Shown here piece by piece: positions 54,706 to 63,251 of a stretch of DNA of 64,000 nt. A program made the position numbers and the translations under genes. The notes below the pieces were generated by a model. That model saw only the letters and a program-made list of their open reading frames with translations, had not been told where the DNA came from and ran no database searches. Every line of letters starts with the position of its first letter. Position 1 is the first letter of the stretch. Source of the DNA: JBPRGH01 sp051418055 (GTDB taxonomy: Bacteria; Bacteroidota; Bacteroidia; Cytophagales; Cyclobacteriaceae); assembly GCA_051418055.1 (NCBI GenBank), contig JBPRGH010000041.1, positions 124,001-188,000 on the forward strand. The letters run 5' to 3'.

Positions 54706-56457
54706 TCAGTTATCAGAAATCACTGAATACTGATTTTCGGCATTTAAATTCGGGAGCTCCAGGTTTACAGTTGTGCCTTCTGCCAGTTCAGATTCCAGGG
54801 AGACATTGCCTCGGAGTTTATCAACGGTTTCTTTTACGATATACAGCCCTAATCCAGAACCGGCGTTATCTTCGGTGGCACGATAGAACATTTTAAATAT
54901 ATTTTTCAGGTGCTTTTTATCAATCCCGATACCATTATCCTGAACCCTCACTCTTGCGGTAACATCATTTACGGCAACATTAATTTTAATTATCGGATCA
55001 TGACCATTGCTGTAGCGAATGGCATTAGAGATAAGATTATTGAAAATAACTTTAAGACGTTTTTTATCTGAATGAAAACCATGCGTCTGGTCAATCTTTA
55101 CTTCCTTATGAATGGTTTTCTTTTCCTGGTAATACTTAAGCTCGTCAAAGATCTCATTAATGATATCCTCAAAAAAAATCGGCTCCTGTGATACTTCAAG
55201 ACGTGAATTTCGCGAGAGGTCCAGAATATCTTTTATAAAGGCATCCTGTTTTTCTGCACTATTCTCAATCATGCTGATATACTTTTTCATCATCGCCAGG
55301 CTTTTTTCCTGTTTTGCGAGATTTGCAAGGCCTAAAACTGATGCAATAGGGGCTCTTAAGTCATGAGAAACGCTGTATACAAAATTATCCAGCTCCGCAT
55401 TCGCTTTTCTGAGTTTTATATTAGAAACCTTCATCTTTTCTTCCGTAGCCCTTCGAATGGAGATCTCTTCCTTCAATTCCTTGGTTCTGCGCTGTACGTT
55501 TTCTTCCAGCTTTTCATTGAATTCCCGAATGGCAATTTCTGCCTCTGTACGTTCTCTAACTGTTGTATTTAATACTATTGCCATCATACTGGTAATACCA
55601 AGGAATATTTGGAGGATAAGGAGTGAATTTTTCTCATTATCCAGCACAAAAGGTCCTTGACCCTGAATGGTGAAATGAATGGCAATAATACTTACCGTCA
55701 ACACTCCCAACATGGTAAGAAAGGAATTTGACCTGAAGGCCAGCCATAACAGGAATGGCATCACAAGAAAAGGGAAAGCTTTTATAATAGTTGTGGCAAT
55801 AGATTCAATAGTTAAAGTGGAAAGGGCAGCGGCTAAAAGAATGACAAAGATGATGGTTTCAATAATGTAGTATTTATTGACCTTTAAATTAAAAGAACGG
55901 TTGAAGCAGATAAGTAAGGGTGTAAATATTAATATACCGGCCCAATTTGCTGAAAAGTAGGTGGTCATCACTTCCAGGAATGAAGCTTCGGTAAGAATGT
56001 TATTGCTGACCATTAAAACAGAGGAGATAGAAGCTCCTGTTAGGGTAATTAACAGTGTAATTACAAAAAACAGGAATAGGTGCTGGGTTTTTAGAAAAGG
56101 ATCCCGACGCTTTATTAGTTTTATAATGAGGAAATAACTTAGCACAGCTTCAAATGTATGAATAGCCATGAAAAGCAGGAGCAATGAAATAACGGTGGCA
56201 TTAAGAGTGATATCGTAATGGTAGAGCAATGAAACACCTGCGAGTAACGATCCTATGGCGATTGCCGGCCAAACACTCTTGCCGTAGATGAGCAATAATG
56301 CCAGGGCAAGACCTGACGCAGGCCATAATACAACAGCTTTGGAGTCAGGGAAAGTTAATAACAAACCTGCCTGAACTGACACTATATATAGTGTAGCTAC
56401 TAAAACAATCCTAAAATCCTGATTGCTTTTGATTGATTTTAAAGATATCGCCTTCAT
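54706..56457 (-). CDS. MASE1-type membrane sensor histidine kinase
   Basis: 583 residues. An N-terminal eight-or-more helix MASE1-like domain (about 1-300; PDSKAVVLWPASGLALAL is its signature) is followed by a coiled-coil linker (about 305-355), a HisKA domain with phospho-accepting H365 in VSHDLRAPIA, and an ATP-binding domain with NLISNAIRYS, DNGIGIDKKHL and GSGLGLYIVKETV. The stimulus is unknown. No response regulator is adjacent. Confidence 0.92.
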   Translation of the reverse strand: MKAISLKSIKSNQDFRIVLVATLYIVSVQAGLLLTFPDSKAVVLWPASGLALALLLIYGKSVWPAIAIGSLLAGVSLLYHYDITLNATVISLLLLFMAIHTFEAVLSYFLIIKLIKRRDPFLKTQHLFLFFVITLLITLTGASISSVLMVSNNILTEASFLEVMTTYFSANWAGILIFTPLLICFNRSFNLKVNKYYIIETIIFVILLAAALSTLTIESIATTIIKAFPFLVMPFLLWLAFRSNSFLTMLGVLTVSIIAIHFTIQGQGPFVLDNEKNSLLILQIFLGITSMMAIVLNTTVRERTEAEIAIREFNEKLEENVQRRTKELKEEISIRRATEEKMKVSNIKLRKANAELDNFVYSVSHDLRAPIASVLGLANLAKQEKSLAMMKKYISMIENSAEKQDAFIKDILDLSRNSRLEVSQEPIFFEDIINEIFDELKYYQEKKTIHKEVKIDQTHGFHSDKKRLKVIFNNLISNAIRYSNGHDPIIKINVAVNDVTARVRVQDNGIGIDKKHLKNIFKMFYRATEDNAGSGLGLYIVKETVDKLRGNVSLESELAEGTTVNLELPNLNAENQYSVISDN

Positions 56458-56521
56458 AATTTATAGCAGCCAACTATAGAACAAGGGCATACAAGTTACT
56501 GATAATTAATGAAATTCCTAA

Positions 56522-57343
56522 CTAAAAGTTAAGTTTTAATCCGTTAGTCAGGCTATAAACAACAGGATTGATATTTATAATTGGGTCGGATTCATAAAGT
56601 AAAATAAAGTTAGTAGTAAAGGCGAGCTTACCTGTGATCTGTGCGGAAATCTGTAGATCTCCACTGATCCGGCTTCTGAAAATATCGGATTCATCGTCAT
56701 AACCTCCCTGATAATAAGAGGTGATGTTGATCTTAAAATTTTCCGAAGGTTGTATATCCCCGCTTAAATAGTTTGTATTTTTCCAGATCTGTTTGTCGAC
56801 TATATTCTCAGTGCCAAAAGGTTGCCAATGCTCTATTTCATTCATTATTCCTATTCCTGCAAATAAAGAGCCTTTTGAGCCATCCAGGATCTTAAGCTTT
56901 AATCCTCCGCCAAGCAGATAGCGGAAAGGCATTCTTCTTCCGTCGTCATACTGCAGCTGAGAGAACAGTTCATATGAAAGTTTTCGTTTTCTTAAAAAAT
57001 TGGTGCGCCCATGGATATAGCCGGTACTTATAAGCGGGCCATTGGTGATCTTAAAGTAGTTGAGCTTGTTAAGAAGGATATAAGCATGTTTAGCGGAAAG
57101 ATAGGAGAGGTCAATATTTGCTTCAAGCCCGCGGTAAATTATATCCTCTTCAGGCGTTGCGCTGCGGTTGTTGATATTAAAATCTGCACCGATATTTCCT
57201 TTAAAAACACCAGCTGTATCCACATCCAGCCCTGCTTTTTCTATTTTTAGGATCTGTCCCTTAAGTGTAAAGGGGAAAATAAATAAAAATAAAATTAACG
57301 GCTTAAATGATGTTATTTGATTGTTTTTATACATGTTATGCAA
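56522..57343 (-). CDS. DUF481-like exported outer-membrane protein
   Basis: 273 residues, with an N-terminal hydrophobic signal (FKPLILFLFIFPFTLKGQ). The mature part is beta-rich with FKGNIGADFNINNR, LNKLNYFKITNG, FLRKRKLSYELFSQLQYDDG and GGGLKLKIL, resembling DUF481 barrels. It may be a small outer-membrane protein. Two ATGs three codons apart are possible starts. Lies between the histidine kinase gene and ssrA. Confidence 0.65.
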   Translation of the reverse strand: MHNMYKNNQITSFKPLILFLFIFPFTLKGQILKIEKAGLDVDTAGVFKGNIGADFNINNRSATPEEDIIYRGLEANIDLSYLSAKHAYILLNKLNYFKITNGPLISTGYIHGRTNFLRKRKLSYELFSQLQYDDGRRMPFRYLLGGGLKLKILDGSKGSLFAGIGIMNEIEHWQPFGTENIVDKQIWKNTNYLSGDIQPSENFKINITSYYQGGYDDESDIFRSRISGDLQISAQITGKLAFTTNFILLYESDPIININPVVYSLTNGLKLNF

Positions 57344-57372
57344 ATATGTTTTTTATAGAACTATTTGTCCAT

Positions 57373-57380
57373 TAATTTTG
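57373..57380 (+). promoter_or_regulatory. candidate -7 element of ssrA
   Basis: A TAATTTTG matches TAnnTTTG, 25 bp upstream of the tmRNA 5' end. There is no clear -33 TTG. Weak but positioned as expected if the 5' end is processed. Confidence 0.35.
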
Positions 57381-57404
57381 TAGTTAATATAGCAACACGT
57401 ACAT

Positions 57405-57802
57405 GGGGTTGCCCGGTTTTGACGGTAAGCGTTGTCGTACGTTAGCATGCAGGCTCATAGGGTGAGAGCCTTGAAAGATAGTCCTAAACCATACTTGGCG
57501 AAACTAATTACGCCATGGCAGCCTAATCAAAACCAAGTTTTGATTAACAGGCATAATCGGTAACCTGCTAACAGGTACCGGGCCACATCTCACCAGCCTT
57601 TGTTTTGTCGGGCTGGATCCGAGGTGTCGATAAGACAAAACTAGTGCGGGCAGAGTTGCGATGTCTGTGCGAAACTTAGCAACTAAGGTATTAGCTGGGC
57701 TGTTGTCTGCCAGGCTATACCCGACAATCCGAAGACAAATAAGCATGTAGAAGACGTGTCGGTCTCCTTATCCGGACGCGGGTTCGATTCCCGCCAACTC
57801 CA
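57405..57802 (+). ncRNA. ssrA: transfer-messenger RNA (tmRNA)
   Basis: About 398 nt. The 5' end GGGGTTGCCCGG.. and the 3' end ..GGTTCGATTCCCGCC, AACTCC-A form the tRNA-like domain: acceptor arm GGGGTTG pairs with CAACTCC, and the T-arm reads GGTTCGATTCC. The tag frame at 57497-57526 reads GETNYAMAA then stop. CCA is not encoded (CACAA follows). tmRNA rescues stalled ribosomes and tags the nascent chain for degradation. An antisense ORF across it is a shadow. The gene's 3' end is duplicated 2 kb downstream. Confidence 0.95.
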
Positions 57803-57844
57803 CAATAAAGCCTTCTGATTAAGTTCAGGGGGCTTTTTTTATTC
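57781..57844. repeat. left copy of the ssrA 3'-end direct repeat (attachment site)
   Basis: The T-arm, acceptor 3' strand and terminator of ssrA recur at 59813-59875 with one deleted A and four base changes over about 64 bp. This arrangement is typical of attL for an element inserted at a tmRNA 3' end. Confidence 0.7.
57808..57840 (+). terminator. terminator of ssrA
   Basis: An 11-pair stem with two G-T pairs (AAGCCTTCTGA with TCAGGGGGCTT) is followed by T7. A matching copy lies at 59839-59871. Confidence 0.75.
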
Positions 57845-57848
57845 GCAG

Positions 57849-57869
57849 GGGGTACACCAAGGGGTACAC
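57849..57869. repeat. paired direct repeat GGGGTACAC at the left island end
   Basis: Two GGGGTACAC copies start 12 bp apart (57849, 57861), close inside the left attachment copy. They could be arm-type or direct-repeat binding sites for the recombinase. Confidence 0.5.
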
Positions 57870-58081
57870 ATCTTAATTTTATCTGTTTTAAAAAAAATCA
57901 AATAAAATTATCCTCTCAATAGAAAAATTATATATCAAATATATCAATATGTGATATTATCTTCTATTAACATCGCCAAATCTATATAATCATTTTTCGC
58001 ATATTTTAAATTATTTAACTATTTTTCATAAATTATAATTAATTTTATACCATCTTTATCAAGCGTATTTCACATTCAGCA

Positions 58082-59620
58082 ATGAATCATAATCATATTT
58101 CACAAAAAATAACAGTTTTTCACGGGCGCTCTGCCCCAGAAGAAGGCACATTGGTAGGTTATGGTGCTATCATTGAAAAATATAAGCTTAATGTGCCCTT
58201 GCCGGAAACATTAACAATGATAAGTTATAAAAACCGTCAATATATTGAGAGTCATTGGAGAGTATTAACTCCACGGCATGTGCCTGAGGATACTTTATAT
58301 AAGCATCTTGTATTCGCATTAAAATATGAAGGAATCAATTTGCTGGTTCTCAAAAAACTTTATCAGTCAATACCCAAACCAGAGGCAGTTAAATTATTCC
58401 AGGAGGAGCTTACAGGTAAATATAGCAGGAGGTTATGGTTCCTATATGAATGGTTATTAGATAAAAATTTGTCGCTACCAGACCTGAACCAGGGAAATTA
58501 TGTAGAACTTGTTGATGAAAAGCTTCAGTATGGAATTTCTCCGGGAGTTAAATCAGCTCGGCATCGTATAACTAATAACCTTCCTGGAACATTCGAATTT
58601 TGCCCCATGATATCGGTCAGCACAAGACTGGAAGAGTTTATAAATTCAAAACTTTCACAAAAAAATAATTCGTATTTGCAGGGTATCAGGAAAGAGCTTA
58701 TACAAAGAACATCAGCCTTTTTGTTACTCAAGGATTCAAGGGCGTCGTTTACTATTGAGGGTGAAAGCCCGAAAAGCAAAAGAGCAATGAGATGGGGTCA
58801 AGCCATAGGTCAGGCGGGCATGAAAGAGCTATCACATAACGAGCTATATCGGCTTCAGCAAATAGTTATTGAAAATTCTCGCTTTCTGGAGCTGGGCTAT
58901 AGAAGTAAAGGAGGTTTCGTAGGGGAACATGAGAGAGAGACCGGACAGCCAATACCTGATCATATTTCTGCTAAACCTGAGGACTTACCTGTTTTAATGG
59001 ATGGTTTTTTGGCTACAAATAATTTATTAATGAAAAATCAGATAGATCCAGTAATTGCTGCCACTATAATTGCTTTTGGATTTATTTATATACATCCTTT
59101 TGAGGATGGTAATGGCCGAATCCATCGTTACCTTATACATCATGCACTGGCAAAAAAGAAGTTTACTTCTCAGGGTATTATATTTCCAGTTTCAGCTTCT
59201 ATCCTTGATCATATTAATGATTACCGGGAAGTACTTGAATCTGTTTCTCTGCCTTTGCTAAATTTTATTGAATGGAGAGAAACAAAAGATCATAATTTAG
59301 AGGTGTTAAATGACACGGTAGATCTTTATAGATATTTTGATGCCACAAAACATGCAGAATTTCTGTATCAGTGTGTCCAGGATACAATAGAAAATATTAT
59401 TCCACAGGAAGTGGTTTACCTGAAAAAATACGATGCTTTTAAGCAATACCTGGACGAAGAATTTGAAATGCCGGACAAAACCGTTGCTTTGCTTGTAAGG
59501 TTTCTTGAGCAGAATAATGGGAGCCTATCTGGTCGGGCTAGACAAAAAGAATTCACCGTTCTTAGCGGTAATGATGCACAAAAGATCGAAGAAACTTTTG
59601 ATAAAATCTTTAATGATTAA
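58082..59620 (+). CDS. class II Fic-domain protein
   Basis: 512 residues. The Fic motif is HPFEDGNGRIHR (338-349), as in active AMPylators. An N-terminal inhibitory motif SFTIEG (222-227; [S/T]xxxE[G/N]) marks class II, where the helix blocks ATP until released. The N-terminal 160 residues are a separate domain without a recognised family; the C-terminal 120 residues are probably helical or winged. Fic enzymes transfer AMP to a target protein. The only gene of the ssrA island; a possible toxin or stress-response factor. Confidence 0.9.
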   Translation: MNHNHISQKITVFHGRSAPEEGTLVGYGAIIEKYKLNVPLPETLTMISYKNRQYIESHWRVLTPRHVPEDTLYKHLVFALKYEGINLLVLKKLYQSIPKPEAVKLFQEELTGKYSRRLWFLYEWLLDKNLSLPDLNQGNYVELVDEKLQYGISPGVKSARHRITNNLPGTFEFCPMISVSTRLEEFINSKLSQKNNSYLQGIRKELIQRTSAFLLLKDSRASFTIEGESPKSKRAMRWGQAIGQAGMKELSHNELYRLQQIVIENSRFLELGYRSKGGFVGEHERETGQPIPDHISAKPEDLPVLMDGFLATNNLLMKNQIDPVIAATIIAFGFIYIHPFEDGNGRIHRYLIHHALAKKKFTSQGIIFPVSASILDHINDYREVLESVSLPLLNFIEWRETKDHNLEVLNDTVDLYRYFDATKHAEFLYQCVQDTIENIIPQEVVYLKKYDAFKQYLDEEFEMPDKTVALLVRFLEQNNGSLSGRARQKEFTVLSGNDAQKIEETFDKIFND

Positions 59621-59738
59621 AATTAATCTAAAATTCTAAAGCCAGAAGCAAAAAAGGAATTAACATAAAAAACCATAGTTCAATGAGTTATAAATATTTG
59701 GGTTCGAGTACATCAAAGGAATCAGAACCTAACAAAAC

Positions 59739-59760
59739 ATTCGGTTACTGATTCGGTTAC
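59739..59760. repeat. paired direct repeat ATTCGGTTAC at the right island end
   Basis: Two ATTCGGTTAC copies start 12 bp apart (59739, 59751), the same spacing as the GGGGTACAC pair at the left end, though different in sequence. Confidence 0.5.
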
Positions 59761-59812
59761 CAGATATATTTAATGGGATTATATACTCTGATAATCAAAT
59801 AGTTATAATTTA

Positions 59813-59875
59813 GGTTCGATTCCCGCCACTCCACACCAAAGCCTTCTGATTAATTTCAGAGGGCTTTTTTTATTC
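59813..59875. repeat. right copy of the ssrA 3'-end direct repeat (attachment site)
   Basis: Reads GGTTCGATTCCCGCC then ACTCC (one A fewer than in ssrA) and the terminator. It has no 5' half, so it cannot be a tRNA or tmRNA. Probably the original chromosomal 3' end displaced by insertion. Confidence 0.7.
59839..59871 (+). terminator. duplicated ssrA-type terminator after fic
   Basis: The same stem as at 57808, with one G-T pair turned into A-T (TCAGAGGGCTT arm), then T7. It may now end the fic transcript. Confidence 0.6.
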
Positions 59876-60037
59876 CATAATTTAGCGTGTTTTGTGAAGA
59901 AATGAATTAAGCTTCCAGTTATGACATAAAAGGGATGCACCCGCAGAGGCTTTTCAATAGCATTAGCAGCCTATTTTAAGTTAATTAATTATACTTTCAG
60001 AGAAAATAAATAAATTAAGTATAATTATATCAGAACC

Positions 60038-60418
60038 ATGAATAACCACTCATTATCAAACCTCATCCTGCGAATTACCCTCGGAATCAGCTTCTTTTTC
60101 CATGGTGTTAACCGCATAGTAAATGGCGTCGCTAATTTCAGTTCAGGAATGGTTGATAAATTCCAGGATAGTTTTTTACCTGAATGGACTGTAAGTGCTT
60201 TTTCTTACGGATTGCCCTTTGCTGAGCTATTATTGGGATTACTCTTACTGATTGGATTTAAATTAAAAGAGGTGCTTTTAGCTTCCTTTATTCTAATGGC
60301 ATTTCTTATAGCAGGTGTCTGTATAATTGGCCAATGGGGAGCTTTAAGCATTCAGTTTTTACATGTTCTTTTAATATATCTTCTTGTAAAAAATTTACCT
60401 GCCAAAGATGTTGAATAG
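60038..60418 (+). CDS. DoxX-family membrane protein
   Basis: 126 residues with four hydrophobic segments. The N-terminal LILRITLGISFFFHGVNRI and the central YGLPFAELLLGLLLLIGF are typical of DoxX-like proteins (four-helix inner-membrane proteins linked to redox or thiol-stress complexes in some bacteria). Function here is unknown. Stands alone just outside the island. Confidence 0.8.
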   Translation: MNNHSLSNLILRITLGISFFFHGVNRIVNGVANFSSGMVDKFQDSFLPEWTVSAFSYGLPFAELLLGLLLLIGFKLKEVLLASFILMAFLIAGVCIIGQWGALSIQFLHVLLIYLLVKNLPAKDVE

Positions 60419-60598
60419 ATAATAAAATAGTCATCCTTTATCTGAATAAACTATCTTTTGTGCGGTGATAGCATTAATGAAATTTTCTTGAAGAGTTAGA
60501 CGCAAGAAAAAGTTGTACATAGCATTGATTAATTAGGTATTAAGAAAAACTTTACAATAGTACCTTGCGTAGTTAAACATAATCAAAAGATTTACTTC

Positions 60599-60703
60599 AT
60601 GAAGAACAATTGGCTGTTAACAATTATCAAAGGTGAAATTGGCATGTGGGTTTCTTTGGGTTTAGTTGCATTAATTATTTACCTGATTACGTTGCTCGTT
60701 TGA
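60599..60703 (+). CDS. possible 34-residue single-pass membrane peptide
   Basis: A short ORF MKNNWLLTIIKGEIGMW.. with one strongly hydrophobic helix (about 17-34) and a Lys-containing N-terminus. No neighbour context supports it beyond position in an otherwise empty gap; no ribosome-binding site is clear. Real only if conserved elsewhere. Confidence 0.35.
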   Translation: MKNNWLLTIIKGEIGMWVSLGLVALIIYLITLLV

Positions 60704-60759
60704 TTTTAAGGGAATATAGTTATTAAAATTATTTAATCTAAATAAAAAAATCACATACT

Positions 60760-60783
60760 GTTGTTGGTGGTTTCACCAACAAC
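60760..60783. repeat. perfect inverted repeat GTTGTTGGTG / CACCAACAAC
   Basis: Ten-base arms around a GTTT loop, extendable by ACT/AGT past a bulged C. Related arms recur at 61421-61443 and 61624-61637. Confidence 0.6.
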
Positions 60784-60954
60784 CAGTTGACTAATGAAAA
60801 AAAGATTAAATTTTTTTCATGTTCTGATAAACTGTTCATTAGAATTTTAGTTTATAAAAAAATACTTCAAATAATTGTTGCAAACGATTGCAGAAAGTAT
60901 TTACTTTTGAAGATAATTTTATACTGTAGTAATATCCTCTTAAATAAAAAGCTT

Positions 60955-61305
60955 ATGGAAGGTTCTAAATATGAGATTTACAGAGATGATAGTTTCTTAA
61001 ATCGTTTTCGACTTATTTCTTCACAAGGAGAGGTGCTTCTTATAAGTGAACCTTTTAGGATAAAAGACATCCGGGAGGAGGATATATCCTATTGTCAGAG
61101 TAGCTGCGCTGAGCCCTCCAATTTTATTAAAAGAGATTCTTCAAGAGGTAAATATTATTTTGTCTTAATGTCCTCTGATAAAAAAGTTGTTGGCATAAGC
61201 CCTATCTACAGTTCAAAAACAATGAGAGACAATGCTATGGCTACCTGTCAGCAGGAAGGTGTTGCCGGATGTATTGAGAGAGCAGTGGCTTATCCGATTT
61301 TTTAG
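60955..61305 (+). CDS. YegP/DUF1508 family protein
   Basis: 116 residues from the ATG at 60955; an upstream in-frame start at 60787 would add 56 residues of low-quality sequence and is rejected. Two DUF1508 repeats are seen: KYEIYRDDSFLNRFRLISSQ and KYYFVLMSSDKKVVGISPIY, the second followed by SSKTMRDNAMATCQQ. The first repeat is more divergent. Function unknown; cytoplasmic. Lies between the palindromes at 60760 and 61421. Confidence 0.8.
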   Translation: MEGSKYEIYRDDSFLNRFRLISSQGEVLLISEPFRIKDIREEDISYCQSSCAEPSNFIKRDSSRGKYYFVLMSSDKKVVGISPIYSSKTMRDNAMATCQQEGVAGCIERAVAYPIF

Positions 61306-61420
61306 CGCAGTACGAATTTTACGGAGGATAATGAAGTCATCTGGTCACGCTATCATATGCATCAACGGGCGCTTTGAGAGACTCTGATAGAAGCCAATAG
61401 AATAAAACTCTTCACCCCAA

Positions 61421-61443
61421 TTGGTGGTGTTTTCACCAACAAC
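61421..61443. repeat. second copy of the CACCAACAAC palindromic element
   Basis: TTGGTG and CACCAA arms enclose GTGTTTT; the right arm continues to CACCAACAAC as at 60774-60783. Confidence 0.5.
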
Positions 61444-61623
61444 TACTCCCCCGGGGCGTACAGCCGTATTAAAATCCCGTCATACGATTTGATGGAATAG
61501 TATAAATAAAATTTATTTATACTCCCTGATACAATTTATTAATATTAGCTGGTTAATCCCATGATTTTTAAAAGTTAAGGTACTGTCTTTCTTATTATTG
61601 TCGTCAACATTATCGCATTAGTG

Positions 61624-61637
61624 GTTGTTGGTGAAAA
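61624..61637. repeat. third arm GTTGTTGGTGAAAA, inverse of 61430-61443
   Basis: A perfect 14-nt reverse complement of 61430-61443, 180 bp away, overlapping an upstream extension of the sixA frame. Confidence 0.5.
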
Positions 61638-61665
61638 AACAACAGCGGAAGAAGCTATAACAGCT

Positions 61666-62169
61666 ATGAAAACACTTTATCTTGTAAGACATGCCAAATC
61701 CAGCTGGAAGGACTCTTCGTTAGATGATGAGGATCGCCCCCTTAATAAAAGAGGTAAACGTGATGCCCCGAAAATGGGGGAGAGGCTGGCAAAAAGGAAT
61801 GTCTTTCCTGATCTTATGATAACAAGTCCGGCGGTAAGGGCCCGGACTACCTGTGAGGTGATCGCAGATGTACTGGAGTATCCGGAAGGGGAGATTGAAG
61901 AAAACGAGGATGTTTATCTTGCAAGCGAAGGTGAGCTCCTTTCTTTAGTACAGAGATGTGATAATTTATGGAATACCGTAATGATTTTTGGCCATAATCC
62001 CGGCTTTACAGAGTTTGCAAATAGTCTTGCCGATGAGGATATCGATAACATCCCTACCTGTGGGGTCTTTGCCTGTACCTTTGATGTGGATGACTGGAGT
62101 GAGGTTGATTTCGGTAAAGGGGAAATGATCCTGTTCGATTACCCAAAGAAGGAATTTAAACCGCTATAG
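61666..62169 (+). CDS. SixA-like histidine phosphatase
   Basis: 167 residues from the ATG at 61666; a GTG at 61621 would start within the repeat arm and is less likely. Branch 1 histidine phosphatase: catalytic RHAKSS near residue 8, GHNPGF mid-protein, and the second His in that segment. SixA dephosphorylates phosphohistidine in phosphotransfer proteins; other phosphoprotein targets are possible. Cytoplasmic. Confidence 0.88.
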   Translation: MKTLYLVRHAKSSWKDSSLDDEDRPLNKRGKRDAPKMGERLAKRNVFPDLMITSPAVRARTTCEVIADVLEYPEGEIEENEDVYLASEGELLSLVQRCDNLWNTVMIFGHNPGFTEFANSLADEDIDNIPTCGVFACTFDVDDWSEVDFGKGEMILFDYPKKEFKPL

Positions 62170-62216
62170 GCATTTCACCAAAGTAAATTATCTTCAGTAG
62201 AAAGTAAAAAATATTT

Positions 62217-63251
62217 TTATAATGTAACCGGTACCGGCGGCCTCAGGTCTTTTTTCAAAATACCTATTTCCTTAAATCGATAGCCAAAAAAGATCTTAAT
62301 ATTCCCTGTCTCCACATCTATATCAAGATGCTCTGTCAACAGGTTTGATTGTTGGCTTACTACGGTCAATCCCCCAAACCATGTAGGGGTGTTATACCCT
62401 AAGGCAGCTCTCATATTAAGCACCGGCGCTATTTGCGTTTTGCTCCTTTCCAGTTCATCTTCCCTGTATTTTGACCATAATAGGGCGGGGCCGCCTGCCA
62501 GTGAAAGATTTACATAAAAGTAATTTTTAATAAAGCTGTGTGTATAACCCCCCAATGCCCCTAAAGACGAGAGCCTGGAGTGTTCAAAATCTTCGATCCT
62601 AAACATTGCCTGGCTTTCACCGGGTATCAGTGAAGTGTCGGCAATAATTTGTTGATTTTGAAAGTTTACACCCACCAATAATGACCCGCCACTTTTTCTC
62701 TGCCTGTCAGCAATATTATATGCGGAACGGTAGGAGAATCTTTCATGGTTTACCAGGTAAAAAGCATGCAAGAGGACCTGGTTAATCGAAAGGTCAGGTC
62801 TTTGAGGGTAGGGCCCATCACTATCCCAGTTTTTATTATGCTCACGGGGATTACTCAGGTAAAAACCTTCATATTGCTGAATGGCTATATCAGCACCCCA
62901 TTTTTCAGCATAGATATTACTTTGTATATCGAAAATTTCTGTTTCACCATAGATATTAAGGTTTTCTCCGCTTTTCGGTAGCTTAAAGGATGTTTCTATT
63001 CCAAGATTAAAAATATATATCCCTAATCCGAAATAGGTGTTTCCATTTGGCTTATAGGTTACTCCTATATTATTATTCCTGCTGCTAATATCCATCTTTA
63101 GGTTTCGGATGGTATAAATAGGCTTTATATAAAATTTGTCTGGAAAAGATTCAATATACCTGTTGCGAATAGAATCTTCGGGTGAAAAAGAAAAGGCAGT
63201 ATGGGTAAAGCATACTGCCAGTATTATCATTACAAAAGCTTTAGCCTTCAT
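62217..63251 (-). CDS. DUF4421 family outer-membrane protein
   Basis: 344 residues with a signal peptide ending near HTAFS. The mature N-terminus (FPDKFYIKPIYTIRNLKMDI, YKPNGNTYFGLGIYIFNLGI) is typical of DUF4421, a Bacteroidota beta-barrel of unknown function. It is one base before hslU's stop in the same direction, so it may be co-transcribed after hslU. Confidence 0.82.
   Translation of the reverse strand: MKAKAFVMIILAVCFTHTAFSFSPEDSIRNRYIESFPDKFYIKPIYTIRNLKMDISSRNNNIGVTYKPNGNTYFGLGIYIFNLGIETSFKLPKSGENLNIYGETEIFDIQSNIYAEKWGADIAIQQYEGFYLSNPREHNKNWDSDGPYPQRPDLSINQVLLHAFYLVNHERFSYRSAYNIADRQRKSGGSLLVGVNFQNQQIIADTSLIPGESQAMFRIEDFEHSRLSSLGALGGYTHSFIKNYFYVNLSLAGGPALLWSKYREDELERSKTQIAPVLNMRAALGYNTPTWFGGLTVVSQQSNLLTEHLDIDVETGNIKIFFGYRFKEIGILKKDLRPPVPVTL

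Larger units (their letters stand above)
57803..59875. mobile_element. small genomic island integrated at ssrA, carrying a fic gene
   Basis: About 2 kb between the two copies of the ssrA 3' end. It holds one intact gene (fic) and no integrase, and its flanks (57870-58081 and 59621-59738) are AT-rich. ssrA is a common insertion target for tyrosine-recombinase elements. The lack of an integrase suggests a remnant, a mobilisable satellite, or an element moved in trans. Confidence 0.65.
59621..60037. other. right flank of the island and gap before doxX
   Basis: 417 bp without an ORF. It holds the paired ATTCGGTTAC repeat (59739-59760), the right attachment copy with its terminator (59813-59875), and AT-rich sequence. 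Nothing else recognisable. Confidence 0.5.
61306..61665. other. gap between the YegP-type gene and sixA
   Basis: 360 bp with no supported ORF. It holds a TTGGTG/CACCAACAAC hairpin-like element (61421-61443) and the start of its partner GTTGTTGGTGAAAA (61624-61637), which is an exact 14-nt inverse of TTTTCACCAACAAC at 61430-61443. The rest is AT-rich. Confidence 0.5.

Noticed and set aside
57504..57746. 80-codon minus-strand ORF
   Set aside because: Lies entirely inside the tmRNA gene; no protein features.
59813..59835. tRNA gene
   Set aside because: Only the T-arm and 3' acceptor strand are present, with no 5' half; it is a copy of the ssrA 3' end.
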